Below are positions 37,934 to 46,990 of a stretch of 64,000 nt of DNA, piece after piece. Each line of letters begins with the position of its first letter. Positions within the stretch are counted from its first letter, which is position 1. The notes under the pieces are model-generated. The model searched no databases. It was not told the DNA's origin and worked only from the letters and a program-made list of their open reading frames with translations. Source of the DNA: Chitinivibrionales bacterium (lineage in GTDB: Bacteria; Fibrobacterota; Chitinivibrionia; Chitinivibrionales; JANQEN01); the NCBI GenBank assembly GCA_028278335.1, contig JANQEN010000235.1:1-64000 (forward strand), read 5' to 3'. Both the position numbers and the translations under genes were made by a program.

Positions 37934-38953
37934 TTAATCTATAGGAATCATCCAATTGTGACGATCCTCAATGTCACCATATTGGATTCCCTGGAGTTCA
38001 TTATAAAGTTTTGTCAGTGTCTCTCCTGCGTTATCCTTTTCTCCATAGGTGTATGTTTTATCACCGCGGGTTATGGAATAAATAGGAGTGATGACTGCGG
38101 CTGTACCACAGGCACCAACCTCAACAAAAGTATCCAGTTCATCCACATGGATTGGTCGTTTTTCTACGGTTAACCCACAATCTTTTGCCAGCACCTGTAA
38201 GCTTTTGTTGGTGATGCTGGGAAGAATCGAGGGTGAATCTGGTGTTATGTATTTGTTATCTTTGGTGATGCCAATAAAATTTGATGTGTTAAATTCATCA
38301 ATGTAGCTGTGCGTTGCAGAATCAAGAAAGAGACAGATAGGAAAACCCTTCTCTTTGCCAACTTTAAAGGCCTTCATGCCAGCACCATAGTTACCACCGG
38401 CCTTTACATGACCAACACCACTTGGCGCAGCACGATCATAAGCCTCTTGAACAAAGGCGCTTATAGGTAAAAAGCCATTTTTGTAGTAGGGACCAACAGG
38501 CATAACAAGCATATAGAAATCGTAGTTTTCGCTAGGATTGACGCCAACATGTGGTGAAGAACCTAAAAGAAGAGGGCGAACGTACATGCTTGCACCGGTT
38601 CCATAGGGTGGAACATAATCACGATTTTCATGGACCGCTTTTTTCATTGCAGCCATAAAGAGCTCTACCGGAGGTGGTTCCATTACCAACCGTTCGGCTG
38701 AGTCAATAAGACGGAGAGCGTTTTCCTCAGGGCGAAAGCTTGCAATACTTCCATCTTTGAGGGTAAATACCTTCAATCCCTCAAAGCATTCTTGGCCATA
38801 GTGGAGACAGGTCGATGCAATATGCATGGTTACCTGCGGATTGGTACACAACTCTATCTCTTGCCACGCACCATCTTTAAAGGAGATCTTTACAAAACTT
38901 CCCGTATCCATGTAACTAAAGCTCAGATTCTTCCAATCAAGGTTTACGCTCAT
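37934..38953 (-). CDS. ilvE: Branched-chain amino acid aminotransferase
   Basis: The 339-residue PLP enzyme performs the last step of leucine, isoleucine and valine synthesis. The fold-type IV signature and the catalytic lysine are in GVGHVKAGGNYGAGMKAF, and the C-terminal ACGTAAVITPIYSI segment binds PLP phosphate. The sequence is of the longer eukaryote-like BCAT subtype. The ATG at 38953 (MSVNLDWKNL) was chosen because AAGGAAAGG lies upstream and family homology begins here. The frame remains open to 39058, but that extension runs up to the dispersed repeat and is unlikely to be translated. It is the last gene of the ilv-leu operon. Confidence 0.95.
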   Translation of the reverse strand: MSVNLDWKNLSFSYMDTGSFVKISFKDGAWQEIELCTNPQVTMHIASTCLHYGQECFEGLKVFTLKDGSIASFRPEENALRLIDSAERLVMEPPPVELFMAAMKKAVHENRDYVPPYGTGASMYVRPLLLGSSPHVGVNPSENYDFYMLVMPVGPYYKNGFLPISAFVQEAYDRAAPSGVGHVKAGGNYGAGMKAFKVGKEKGFPICLFLDSATHSYIDEFNTSNFIGITKDNKYITPDSPSILPSITNKSLQVLAKDCGLTVEKRPIHVDELDTFVEVGACGTAAVITPIYSITRGDKTYTYGEKDNAGETLTKLYNELQGIQYGDIEDRHNWMIPID

Positions 38954-39057
38954 ATATACCAGCCTTTCCTTAGGGGTGGTTAATCCCAAATTATGCAATT
39001 GGAAGTAGCGCAGAAGTACAATCCTATGCCCATTAAAACTTTCAGGTTTTTCGGCCA

Positions 39058-39152
39058 TATCACCTTGTAGATATGCCCTTCAAAACCTTCAAGTCTTACT
39101 AAATCATAATCTTGAACTTCTGCATCTACTCCTACTGCATAATCTGGGTTAA
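39058..39152. repeat. 95-bp dispersed repeat, copy 2
   Basis: This is the second copy of the segment at 5-99 (94 of 95 bases identical). It fills the gap between cimA and ilvE. Its first three bases on the minus strand are the cimA stop codon TAA, and its far end touches the upstream limit of the ilvE open frame. In this copy the minus-strand frame that is open through the repeat continues for about 25 more codons to a TAA. The minus-strand RNA can form a GTAGAT/ATCTAC stem enclosing TTCAAG/CTTGAA. Insertion inside an operon without breaking either gene suggests either a mobile repeat or an operon-internal RNA element. Confidence 0.85.
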
Positions 39153-40738
39153 TTATTCTGTTGTCGTTCTTCCTTCATCAACTTGTATTTCAAGCTATCA
39201 ATCAGAGCAATCCACGATGCTTCGATAATATTGGTAGATACACCAATTGTGCCCCAGCGTTCTTTACCATCGGTCGATTCAATAAGCACTCGCACCTTTG
39301 AGGCTGTTCCATTGTGCTCATCTAAAACACGAACCTTGTAGTCCTCCAAAGTAACCTCATTGATCGAGGGAAAGAATTTTGCCAGGGCCTTCCGCAAAGC
39401 ATTATCCAAGGCATTAACCGGACCATCGCCGTCAGCAGCAGTGTGTTCAAATTGATCACCCTCCTGGATTTTGATCGTTGCCTCGGAGTACACTTCACCA
39501 TTGGCCTTCTTCTCTTCCAATACTTTAAAGCCTTTTACAACAAAGGGCTCCTGATACTTTTCTAAATTTTTATGTACCAATAATTGAATAGTACCATCGG
39601 CAGCCTCAAAATGGTAGCCTGCGGCTTCCATATCTTTTATTGCTTGTAAAAGCTTTTTGACCATGGGATCATTTTTATTAATCCCCGGTCTGAGATTTTT
39701 AAGCTTCTCCAGTATTGCGCTACATCCAGCCTGATCAGACAATACAAATCGTCGAGTGTTTCCGACACTCTCAGGATGAATGTGTTCAAAGGATTCACGC
39801 GCCTTTCGAACACCATCGATGTGGGCACCGCCTTTGTGGGAAAAAGCAGATTCACCCACATAGGGATAGCGTACATCATGGGAGATGTTGGCAATCTCAC
39901 TGATGAAAAGAGACATCTCAGAGAGAGTTTTAAGTTGTTTATCAGAGATGATTTTGTGCCCCCTCTTTAACTGGAGGCCAGGAATAAGTGTGCATAGATT
40001 GGCGTTGCCACAACGCTCACCTAAACCGTTCATCGTTCCCTGAACCAACACCGCCCCCTCATCAACACCTAAGAAGGAGTTCGCCTCAGCACACCCTGTA
40101 TCATTATGCATGTGAACACCCAAAGGGGTTGAGATTTTTTCCTTAACAATTTTAAAAATCTTAAGGAAGTCACTCGGAAGAATACCACCGTTGGTATCAC
40201 AAAGCACAATGCTATCTGCCCCAGCTTCTTGAGCTGCTACAAGAGTTTTTAGGGCATACTCCGGATTACGCAAATAACCATCAAAAAAGTGCTCGGCATC
40301 GTAAATTACTTCATCGATTTTGCCCTTCAAATATATAATCGATTCTGAGATCATATCAAGGTTTTCCGATAAGGAGCACCGAAGCACTTTTTCCACATGA
40401 AGATCCCAAGATTTTCCAAAAATTGTGGCTACCGGTGTATTGGCTTCCACAAGCATTTGGAGAAAGGGGTCGTCTGCAGCATTGGTTCCTGCTCGTTTGG
40501 TACTTCCAAAGGCAGCTAGTTTTGCCTTAAAGGACGTTTTTTCGACCTCTTTATAAAACTCATAATCGACAGTGTTTGTCGGGTTGGGCCACCCACCTTC
40601 GATGTAATCGACTCCGAGCTCATCAAGCCGCTTTGCGATTCTTACCTTATCGGTAAGAGAAAAGCCAATTCCAACAGCTTGATTTCCATCACGGAGAGTC
40701 GTGTCGTAAATGCGTACCCGCTTGTTTACATCCTGCAT
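39149..40738 (-). CDS. cimA: (R)-citramalate synthase
   Basis: The 529-residue enzyme condenses pyruvate with acetyl-CoA to citramalate, opening the threonine-independent route to 2-oxobutyrate and isoleucine. The catalytic TIM barrel has RIYDTTLRDGNQAVGIGFSL, the metal-binding HMHNDTGCAEAN and the NGLGERCGNAN motif. The C-terminal LeuA dimer domain is present. DGNQA rather than DGEQ, and DYIEGGWPNPTN, are typical of the citramalate synthase subgroup. No threonine deaminase is seen here, in keeping with this route. It lies 36 bases after leuB. Its stop codon is part of the 95-bp repeat. Confidence 0.95.
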   Translation of the reverse strand: MQDVNKRVRIYDTTLRDGNQAVGIGFSLTDKVRIAKRLDELGVDYIEGGWPNPTNTVDYEFYKEVEKTSFKAKLAAFGSTKRAGTNAADDPFLQMLVEANTPVATIFGKSWDLHVEKVLRCSLSENLDMISESIIYLKGKIDEVIYDAEHFFDGYLRNPEYALKTLVAAQEAGADSIVLCDTNGGILPSDFLKIFKIVKEKISTPLGVHMHNDTGCAEANSFLGVDEGAVLVQGTMNGLGERCGNANLCTLIPGLQLKRGHKIISDKQLKTLSEMSLFISEIANISHDVRYPYVGESAFSHKGGAHIDGVRKARESFEHIHPESVGNTRRFVLSDQAGCSAILEKLKNLRPGINKNDPMVKKLLQAIKDMEAAGYHFEAADGTIQLLVHKNLEKYQEPFVVKGFKVLEEKKANGEVYSEATIKIQEGDQFEHTAADGDGPVNALDNALRKALAKFFPSINEVTLEDYKVRVLDEHNGTASKVRVLIESTDGKERWGTIGVSTNIIEASWIALIDSLKYKLMKEERQQNN

Positions 40739-40774
40739 ACTGGTTCTACTTTGTTAACTTCAACATTATAATAA

Positions 40775-41836
40775 TTATATAAGTGATGCGACAAAATCAC
40801 CAACTTCGGTTGTGGTCATGCCCATTTTACCGGCACCCATATCTTTGATTTTACCTGAAGCCAACGCATCATACACAGCGCCATCGATTGCTTTTGCTGC
40901 ATCATCTTCACCGAGCGTTTCTAACATCATCTGAGCAGCACCGATGGCAGCCAAAGGATTGATACAATTCTGACCAGTGTATTTAGGCGCGCTGCCGCCA
41001 ATAGGCTCGAACATGGAAACACCTTCAGGATTAATATTTCCACCAGCTGCGATACCCATACCACCTTGAACCATGGCACCAAGATCAGTGATAATGTCAC
41101 CAAACATATTAGCAGTAACAATGACATCATAAAACTCAGGGCTTTTAACCATCCACATCGTGCAAGCATCTACATGGTTGTAATCTTGTTTGATATCCTG
41201 GTAGTCGCTATTTCCCATCTCTTCATGCACACGAACCCAGAGATCACCGACATGGGTCATTACATTGCATTTGTGTACAAGGGTCAACAGCTTTTTCTTG
41301 TTTCTCTTCTGTGTGTATTCGTAGGCATAGCGCATACAGCGCTCTATGGTTTTACGGTTATAGGCCATAATCTGTGTTGCCATTTCATCTTCAGTACCAT
41401 AACCAACAACACCACCCATACCAGTATAAATACCACCGGAGTTTTCACGAACTACCACAAAGTCAATGTCTTCAGGACCTTTATCTTTTACCGGGGTATA
41501 TACATTTGGGTAAAGCTTGACAGGACGAAGATTAATGTATTGATCTAAAGCAAAACGTGCTTTTAAAAGAATTCCCACTTCTAAAATACCCGGCTTTACA
41601 TCAGGATGGCCAATGGCACCTAGATAAATAGAATCAAATTTTCTAAGCTCCTCTATGGCACTATCAGGTAATGTTTCACCGGTGCGAATATAGCGATCTC
41701 CACCAAAATCAAACTCTTGATAGTTGAGTTTGATATCAAATTTTGCACAGGCCGTATCTAAGACTTTAATACCTTCTTTACAAACCTCTGGGCCAGTTCC
41801 ATCACCGGGCATTACTGCAATGTTGTACGATTTCAT
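40775..41836 (-). CDS. leuB: 3-isopropylmalate dehydrogenase
   Basis: The 353-residue enzyme oxidises 3-isopropylmalate in leucine synthesis and, with CimA present, probably also 3-methylmalate in the isoleucine branch. Diagnostic stretches are MPGDGTGPEVCKEG, QYINLRPVKLYP, VVVRENSGGIYTG, and the metal-binding NMFGDIITDLGA. The closing EPIGGSAPKYTGQNCINP contacts NAD. The usual partners leuC and leuD, encoding isopropylmalate isomerase, are not in this window. It lies 50 bases downstream of leuA. Confidence 0.93.
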   Translation of the reverse strand: MKSYNIAVMPGDGTGPEVCKEGIKVLDTACAKFDIKLNYQEFDFGGDRYIRTGETLPDSAIEELRKFDSIYLGAIGHPDVKPGILEVGILLKARFALDQYINLRPVKLYPNVYTPVKDKGPEDIDFVVVRENSGGIYTGMGGVVGYGTEDEMATQIMAYNRKTIERCMRYAYEYTQKRNKKKLLTLVHKCNVMTHVGDLWVRVHEEMGNSDYQDIKQDYNHVDACTMWMVKSPEFYDVIVTANMFGDIITDLGAMVQGGMGIAAGGNINPEGVSMFEPIGGSAPKYTGQNCINPLAAIGAAQMMLETLGEDDAAKAIDGAVYDALASGKIKDMGAGKMGMTTTEVGDFVASLI

Positions 41837-41886
41837 GAGAATCCTTTCATAGTATGTATAGTTAAATATTTATTGAGTTTGCTTTG

Positions 41887-43440
41887 TTAACGTTCGCGAT
41901 TAGTTTTTTTAGATGATTTTTTACCAAACTTCTTCATGCGGGCAACTTTGTTCACCACGTCCATGTACCCTAAGGCTGAGGCTTCGACAATGTCAGTGCT
42001 GGTGCCAGTACCAATAAAGACACCTTCATCAGTCTTTGCTCGAATTTTTACTCGACCAAGTGCCTCTCGACCACGGGTAATTGCATCAAGATGGTAATCC
42101 TGAAGTTCGATAGTATAGCCAGTCACTCGGTCTATCGCCTTCGTTGTTGCATCAACAGGGCCATCACCACAGGCTGCTTCCTGAAACATCTTTTTGTTAA
42201 ATGAGATCTTTACCGTTGCAGTAGGAATCATACCGGTACCACTTGAAACATTGAGATACTCAAGTTTGAACATGTCCTTTAAGTCAGAGGTGTTCTTTGA
42301 TTCCATAAGGGTGATTAAATCATCATCATAGACAGTTCCCTTTTTGTCAGCCAATGCAATGAAACGTTTGTAAAAGTTTTCCATATCGATCTCTTCATCG
42401 GAATAACCCAATTTTACCAATCTGGTTTTAACCATATGGCTGCCTGATCGACTGGTCAGGTTCATCTTATTTTCCTTTAGACCAATTGACTGGGGGGTCA
42501 TTATTTCGTAGGTGTTCTTTGCTTTAAGAATGCCGTCCTGATGAATACCAGAGGAGTGAGCAAAGGCATTTCCTCCAACAATCGCCTTATTTGGCTGTAC
42601 AGGCATATCACAGAGATCTCTGACCAATTTGCTGGTTCGCATGATTTCGCGTGTATTGATTCCCGTAGTTTTGTGAAGAAGATCTTTACGCAACTTAATG
42701 GCCATGACCACCTCTTCTAAAGCTGCATTACCAGCACGCTCACCAATACCATTGACCGTACACTCGACCTGTCGAGCACCATGATTTACCGCGGTAATTG
42801 AATTGGCGGTTGCCAATCCAAGATCGTTGTGGCAATGCACAGCAATGATCGCTTTGTCAATGTTGGGTACACGATCAAAAAGAGTTTGGATGATACCACC
42901 AAACTGTTCCGGAATGGTGTAGCCTACGGTGTCGGGTATATTGATAGTGGTCGCACCACTTTTAATGGCTGTCTCCACAATTCTGCAAAGGAAGTCAATT
43001 CCTGTTCGTCCAGCATCTTCTGGAGAGAACTGAACATCATCACACCACTTTCGGGCAAGCTTGATGCTTTTCGTCACAATATTAAGAATTTCCTCTTCCG
43101 ATTTACGAAGCTTACGTTTTGTATGAATAGCTGAGGTACCAATAAAAGTATGAATACGTCCACGCTTCGCTGGTTTAATAGCCTTACCACATGCTATGAT
43201 ATCTTCCTCTACAGTGCGGGCAAGGCCGCAAATAACTGGCCCTTCAATTTGCTTTGCTATAGTGTTTACCGAGTTGAAATCACCGGGCGAAGACACAGGA
43301 AATCCCGCTTCAATGATGTCGACTTTTAATCGAGCCAATTGCCTTGCAATACGGATTTTCTGATCAACAGAGAGACTTGCTGGAAGTGCCTGCTCACCAT
43401 CGCGAAGCGTTGTGTCAAAAATAAAAACATTGTTTTTCAT
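41887..43440 (-). CDS. leuA: 2-isopropylmalate synthase
   Basis: The 517-residue enzyme makes 2-isopropylmalate from 2-oxoisovalerate and acetyl-CoA, the committed step of leucine synthesis. The barrel shows FDTTLRDGEQALPASLS, HCHNDLGLATANS and NGIGERAGNAALEE. The C-terminal regulatory domain (about 385-510) ends with ASALGYMDVVNKV and would bind leucine for feedback inhibition. The ATG at 43440 was chosen because TAGGA lies seven bases upstream; the open frame extends seven codons further to a weaker start at 43461. It starts 45 bases after ilvC. Confidence 0.96.
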   Translation of the reverse strand: MKNNVFIFDTTLRDGEQALPASLSVDQKIRIARQLARLKVDIIEAGFPVSSPGDFNSVNTIAKQIEGPVICGLARTVEEDIIACGKAIKPAKRGRIHTFIGTSAIHTKRKLRKSEEEILNIVTKSIKLARKWCDDVQFSPEDAGRTGIDFLCRIVETAIKSGATTINIPDTVGYTIPEQFGGIIQTLFDRVPNIDKAIIAVHCHNDLGLATANSITAVNHGARQVECTVNGIGERAGNAALEEVVMAIKLRKDLLHKTTGINTREIMRTSKLVRDLCDMPVQPNKAIVGGNAFAHSSGIHQDGILKAKNTYEIMTPQSIGLKENKMNLTSRSGSHMVKTRLVKLGYSDEEIDMENFYKRFIALADKKGTVYDDDLITLMESKNTSDLKDMFKLEYLNVSSGTGMIPTATVKISFNKKMFQEAACGDGPVDATTKAIDRVTGYTIELQDYHLDAITRGREALGRVKIRAKTDEGVFIGTGTSTDIVEASALGYMDVVNKVARMKKFGKKSSKKTNRER

Positions 43441-43485
43441 AGTATGTCCTATAACCCCCAAAGTTAATTGAGGGTCTATGTAAAT

Positions 43486-44586
43486 TTAGTTTGCCTTTCT
43501 ACCTGAGATGCCCTTTGTCTGTTTTGTAACAGCTTTTGCTTTTTGTTTGGGCCTCAAATTTCTTACCGCTTTTCCAGCTTCCCACATTTCAGAGGTTCCT
43601 AACTGAGAAAGCTCCTTGTCTAAACGGGTAACGTAATCTTTCTTACCACATACCGAAATAACCCGTTTTGTCTCATCGCCACTTTTAACGCGCTTGTAAA
43701 GTTCTTTAAAAACAGGGAGTGTCGCCTTTTTGAACTTTGGTTTCCAATCCAATGCACCTCGTTGAGCTGTGGCTGAACAGTTGGCATACATCCAATCCAT
43801 TCCATTTTCGTCAACCAGGCGGATCAAGCTTTGAGTCAACTCTTCAACGGTCTCGTTAAAGGCCTCTGAAGGAGTGTGGCCATTTTTACGAAGCGTGTCA
43901 TACTGGGCTTCCATGATGCCTGCTAGTGCTCCCATAAGAACGCCTCGCTCACCGGTTAGGTCGCTGTGCACCTCTTTTTCAAAGGTGGTTGGAAAGAGGT
44001 AACCCGATCCAACGCCTATGCCAATGGCTAGGCAGCGCTCCTGCGCTCTTCCTGTGGCATCTTGGTATACTGCATAGCTTGAATTGATTCCCGCGCCATT
44101 CAGAAAATTTCGGCGAACAGAGGTGCCGCTTCCCTTAGGAGCAACCATGATCACATCAACAAAATCTGGCGGAACGACTTTGGTTTGGTCTTTATAGACA
44201 ATAGAGAATCCATGGGAGAAGTATAAAGCATCACCGGGATTAAGGTTCTTCTTAACCGTAGGCCATATTTTCATTTGTGCTGCATCGGTTACTAGCATCT
44301 TAATAATGGTAGCTTTTTGAACAGCTTCCTCAATGTCAAAGAGTGTTTCGCCTGGTTTCCATCCATCCTTTACCGCACGGTTCCAGTCTTTTTTAAATGC
44401 CTTTGACTGACCAATGATGACATTAATGCCATTGTCTTTAAGATTTAGTGCTTGGGCCGGTCCTTGAACCCCATAGCCAATTACCGCAATGGTCTCTTTT
44501 TTGAGTACTTTGCGAGCTTTGGTTACGGGAAATTCTTTACGAATAACGACATCTTCTTTAACGCCACCAAAATCAATTACTGCCAT
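43486..44586 (-). CDS. ilvC: Ketol-acid reductoisomerase
   Basis: The 366-residue enzyme converts acetolactate and acetohydroxybutyrate to dihydroxy acids using NAD(P)H. The N-terminal Rossmann fold shows VIGYGVQGPAQALNL and the cofactor loop GQSKAFKKDW. The C-terminal knotted domain has SDLTGERGVLMGALAGIMEAQ, with the Mg-binding Asp and Glu. APKGSGTSVRRNF replaces the common PKGPGHxVRxEY, a subgroup feature. A short basic tail (KQKAKAVTKQTKGISGRKAN) is additional. It lies 15 bases after ilvN. Confidence 0.95.
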   Translation of the reverse strand: MAVIDFGGVKEDVVIRKEFPVTKARKVLKKETIAVIGYGVQGPAQALNLKDNGINVIIGQSKAFKKDWNRAVKDGWKPGETLFDIEEAVQKATIIKMLVTDAAQMKIWPTVKKNLNPGDALYFSHGFSIVYKDQTKVVPPDFVDVIMVAPKGSGTSVRRNFLNGAGINSSYAVYQDATGRAQERCLAIGIGVGSGYLFPTTFEKEVHSDLTGERGVLMGALAGIMEAQYDTLRKNGHTPSEAFNETVEELTQSLIRLVDENGMDWMYANCSATAQRGALDWKPKFKKATLPVFKELYKRVKSGDETKRVISVCGKKDYVTRLDKELSQLGTSEMWEAGKAVRNLRPKQKAKAVTKQTKGISGRKAN

Positions 44587-44601
44587 GATTTAATCCTTTG
44601 G

Positions 44602-45090
44602 TTAATGTTTCGATTTAACTTGTGCTATTGCCAACTTACCTGATCGTACGACCTCTTTGATTCCAAAGGGGCGGACCAGCGCGATAAAATCGTTCAACTC
44701 GGAACTCGTGCCGGAGATTTCGACAATGATGGTCGAGGTATTGGCCGAGACGATTTTACCATTATACATATTTATTAGGGTGACCAATTCCAAGCGGTTG
44801 GACTTGGAAAAGTAAATTCTGAGCAAAACAAGCTCTCGGTTTACACTTGAGCCATTGCTAAATTCATATACTTTTATTACATCAATAAGACGGTTGAGCT
44901 GCTTGACGATCTGTTCAAGGATATCTTCATCGCCTTCAGCGACCAGTGTCATTCTTGAAACAGAAGGGTCCTCGGTCTCTGCGACATTAAGGCTCGTAAT
45001 ATTGTATCCTCGGCTGGAAAAAAGGCCAGCTATGCGCGAAAGAGCACCACTATGGTTTTCAACTAATATTGATATGGTATGTGATGTCAT
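44602..45090 (-). CDS. ilvN: Acetolactate synthase small subunit
   Basis: The 162-residue regulatory subunit begins with an ACT domain (TISILVENHSGALSRIAGLFSSRGY), which binds valine for feedback control of the large subunit. A second ACT-like domain fills the C-terminal half. The full 160-residue length places it with IlvH/IlvN of the two-domain type. Its start overlaps the ilvB stop by 4 bases, which fits the need for matched subunit production. Confidence 0.95.
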   Translation of the reverse strand: MTSHTISILVENHSGALSRIAGLFSSRGYNITSLNVAETEDPSVSRMTLVAEGDEDILEQIVKQLNRLIDVIKVYEFSNGSSVNRELVLLRIYFSKSNRLELVTLINMYNGKIVSANTSTIIVEISGTSSELNDFIALVRPFGIKEVVRSGKLAIAQVKSKH

Positions 45091-46823
45091 TTCTCCTCCA
45101 ATATGTTATCGATTGGCTGTCCTGCCGGTACCATGGGAAAAACATTTTCTTCACGGGCAACGATAAATTCCATTATAGCAGGACCATCGCTGTTAAGGCC
45201 CTTTTCAAGTACTTCGTCTACTTCGTCAGGGTGTTCTGCTCTAAAGGCAGGAATGTTATAACTTCCAGCAAGTTTCACAAAGTCGGGCATGTACTTACGT
45301 TTACACTTGGTGATATCCTCACAACCTGCACATTCTGCATCTGCCATAAGACAGGTCGAACTGTAGCGTTTGTCAAAAAACAGCTCCTGCCACTGGCGAA
45401 CCATACCAAGATATCCATTATTCAGAATAACAACTTTAACGGGTATTCTATTTAAAGAGATAGTAGCAAGTTCCTGGATGTTCATCTGAATCGAGCCATC
45501 TCCAGCAATATCAATAACCGGTTTATTTAAGGCTAAGGCTGCACCCATGGCAGCTGGCATACCATATCCCATCGTACCCAGTCCACCTGAAGAAAGCAGT
45601 GTTCTTGGCTTGTCAAATTTGTAGTAATGGGCGGTCCACATTTGGTTCTGTCCAACCTCTGTTGTTATTACGGCATTACCATTACTTTTTTCAAATAGCC
45701 GTTCAATTACAGCCTGTGGTGCTATCTCGTCTTTGCTTAATGCATAAGAAAGAGGATACTCCTTCTTCCACTGCATCACCTGTTCAAGCCAGGAAGAGTA
45801 ATCGCCGGGTTTGATTATTTTGTTTAATTGGGCAAGGATGTTTTTTGCATCACCAACCACAGGGATATCAACCTTGATGATTTTTGAAATGGCAGCAGGA
45901 TCAATATCCATATGAATGATTTTTGCCTTTGGTGCAAAGGTTTCTACATTGCCAGTAACTCGATCATCAAATCGAGCACCCACTGATATAATAAGGTCAG
46001 TGTTTTGTAAAGAGTAGTTCGCTGTCCTAGTGCCATGCATACCAGGCATTCCCAAAAAGAGGTCGTGGGTTCCGGGAAAGCCACCCAATCCCATAAGCGT
46101 TGTGGTTACCGGGATACTACATTTTTCAGCGAATTCACGGAGTTCCTTGTGAGCACCGGATATTATTACACCACCCCCAGCATAAATAAGGGGCCTTTCT
46201 GCTTTTCCAATAGCTTCCGAGGCTTTTTCAATCTGTTTTATATGCCCAACAACGTTTGGTTTGTAACTCCGAATTGATACCGATTTTGGATATTCATATC
46301 CCTCCATAGAACCTTTGGATATATCTGCGGGGATGTCAACCAGCACCGGGCCTGGTCTACCTGTGCGGGCTATATGAAAGGCTTGTTTCATGATTATTGG
46401 TAAGGTTTCAATTGAATCTACCAAGAAATTGTGTTTGGTCACCGGGCGTGATATGCCAACCATGTCTGCCTCTTGAAAGGCATCGGTTCCAAGCATGGGC
46501 GAACTTACCTGACCAGTTATGGCAACCATGGGAATACTATCCAAATAGGCTGTGGCAATCCCTGTTACAAGGTTTGTCGCACCAGGACCGGATGTTGCTA
46601 AACAGACACCAACTTTGCCTGTTGCTCGAGCATAACCATCTGCAGCATGTGCAGCACCCTGCTCATGACGAGTAAGAATAACCTTAATCTTCTTTGCGTC
46701 ATAAAGAACATCAAAAATGGGAATGACAACTCCGCCGGGATAGCCGAATAGAATATCGACCTTTTCCTGTATTAAGGCATCAACAACAATTTGTGCACCA
46801 GTTTTTTTCACATTATCCTCCAA
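45087..46823 (-). CDS. ilvB: Acetolactate synthase large subunit
   Basis: The 578-residue catalytic subunit condenses two pyruvates, or pyruvate and 2-oxobutyrate, using thiamine diphosphate. The catalytic Glu lies in VILTRHEQGAAHAADGYARA and the diphosphate-binding motif is GDGSIQMNIQELATISLNRI. An unusual Cys-rich insertion lies in the late active-site loop: C491, C498, C501 and C507 (C-x6-C-x2-C-x5-C), between ELFFDKRYSST and YMPDFVKLAGSY. Its spacing could bind a metal. Expression is probably set by the attenuator directly upstream. The start is GTG or ATG within the GGAGG-led site at 46823. Confidence 0.96.
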   Translation of the reverse strand: MEDNVKKTGAQIVVDALIQEKVDILFGYPGGVVIPIFDVLYDAKKIKVILTRHEQGAAHAADGYARATGKVGVCLATSGPGATNLVTGIATAYLDSIPMVAITGQVSSPMLGTDAFQEADMVGISRPVTKHNFLVDSIETLPIIMKQAFHIARTGRPGPVLVDIPADISKGSMEGYEYPKSVSIRSYKPNVVGHIKQIEKASEAIGKAERPLIYAGGGVIISGAHKELREFAEKCSIPVTTTLMGLGGFPGTHDLFLGMPGMHGTRTANYSLQNTDLIISVGARFDDRVTGNVETFAPKAKIIHMDIDPAAISKIIKVDIPVVGDAKNILAQLNKIIKPGDYSSWLEQVMQWKKEYPLSYALSKDEIAPQAVIERLFEKSNGNAVITTEVGQNQMWTAHYYKFDKPRTLLSSGGLGTMGYGMPAAMGAALALNKPVIDIAGDGSIQMNIQELATISLNRIPVKVVILNNGYLGMVRQWQELFFDKRYSSTCLMADAECAGCEDITKCKRKYMPDFVKLAGSYNIPAFRAEHPDEVDEVLEKGLNSDGPAIMEFIVAREENVFPMVPAGQPIDNILEEK

Positions 46824-46831
46824 GGGATTAT

Positions 46832-46865
46832 AAAAAAAGCCCGTCTCCTTCTTGGGAAACGGGCT
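46832..46865 (-). terminator. ilv attenuator terminator
   Basis: On the minus strand an 11-bp stem (AGCCCGTTTCC with GGAGACGGGCT, one G-T pair) and loop CAAGAA are followed by seven T, ending 8 bases before the ilvB start codon. The ascending arm contains CCCGTTTCCC. It can instead pair with ACGGGAAACGGGG at 46898-46910, which in turn can pair with CCCGTTTC inside the leader-peptide gene. That is the mutually exclusive 1:2, 2:3, 3:4 arrangement of amino acid attenuators. Confidence 0.93.
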
Positions 46866-46891
46866 TTTGTAATTTTTCTTGTCTTGGTGTA

Positions 46892-46990
46892 CTACATCCC
46901 CGTTTCCCGTCCTTTCTTAAGTAGGACGATTATAATGCTAATAATTGATAATAGTACAGTTACACTTGAAACGGGTTTTATACTTTTCAT
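46892..46990 (-). CDS. ilv leader peptide
   Basis: A 32-codon open frame begins MKSIKPVSS, continues VTVLLSIISIIIVLLKK and ends GRETGM. Codons 10-24 contain three Val, four Leu and five Ile, matching the three products of the operon. The pairing segments lie at codons 6-8 (CCC GTT TC) and at the end of the frame, so a ribosome stalled on the Leu/Ile/Val codons would cover segment 1 and free segment 2 to block the terminator. The ribosome-binding site is weak (AAGG two bases before ATG). The promoter at 46998-47026 predicts a transcript starting at or next to the A of ATG, so the peptide may be translated leaderlessly. Confidence 0.88.
   Translation of the reverse strand: MKSIKPVSSVTVLLSIISIIIVLLKKGRETGM

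Noticed and set aside
38954-39058. A 35-codon N-terminal extension of ilvE
   Set aside because: It has no ribosome-binding site or family similarity and runs up to the 95-bp repeat; the start at 38953 has both.
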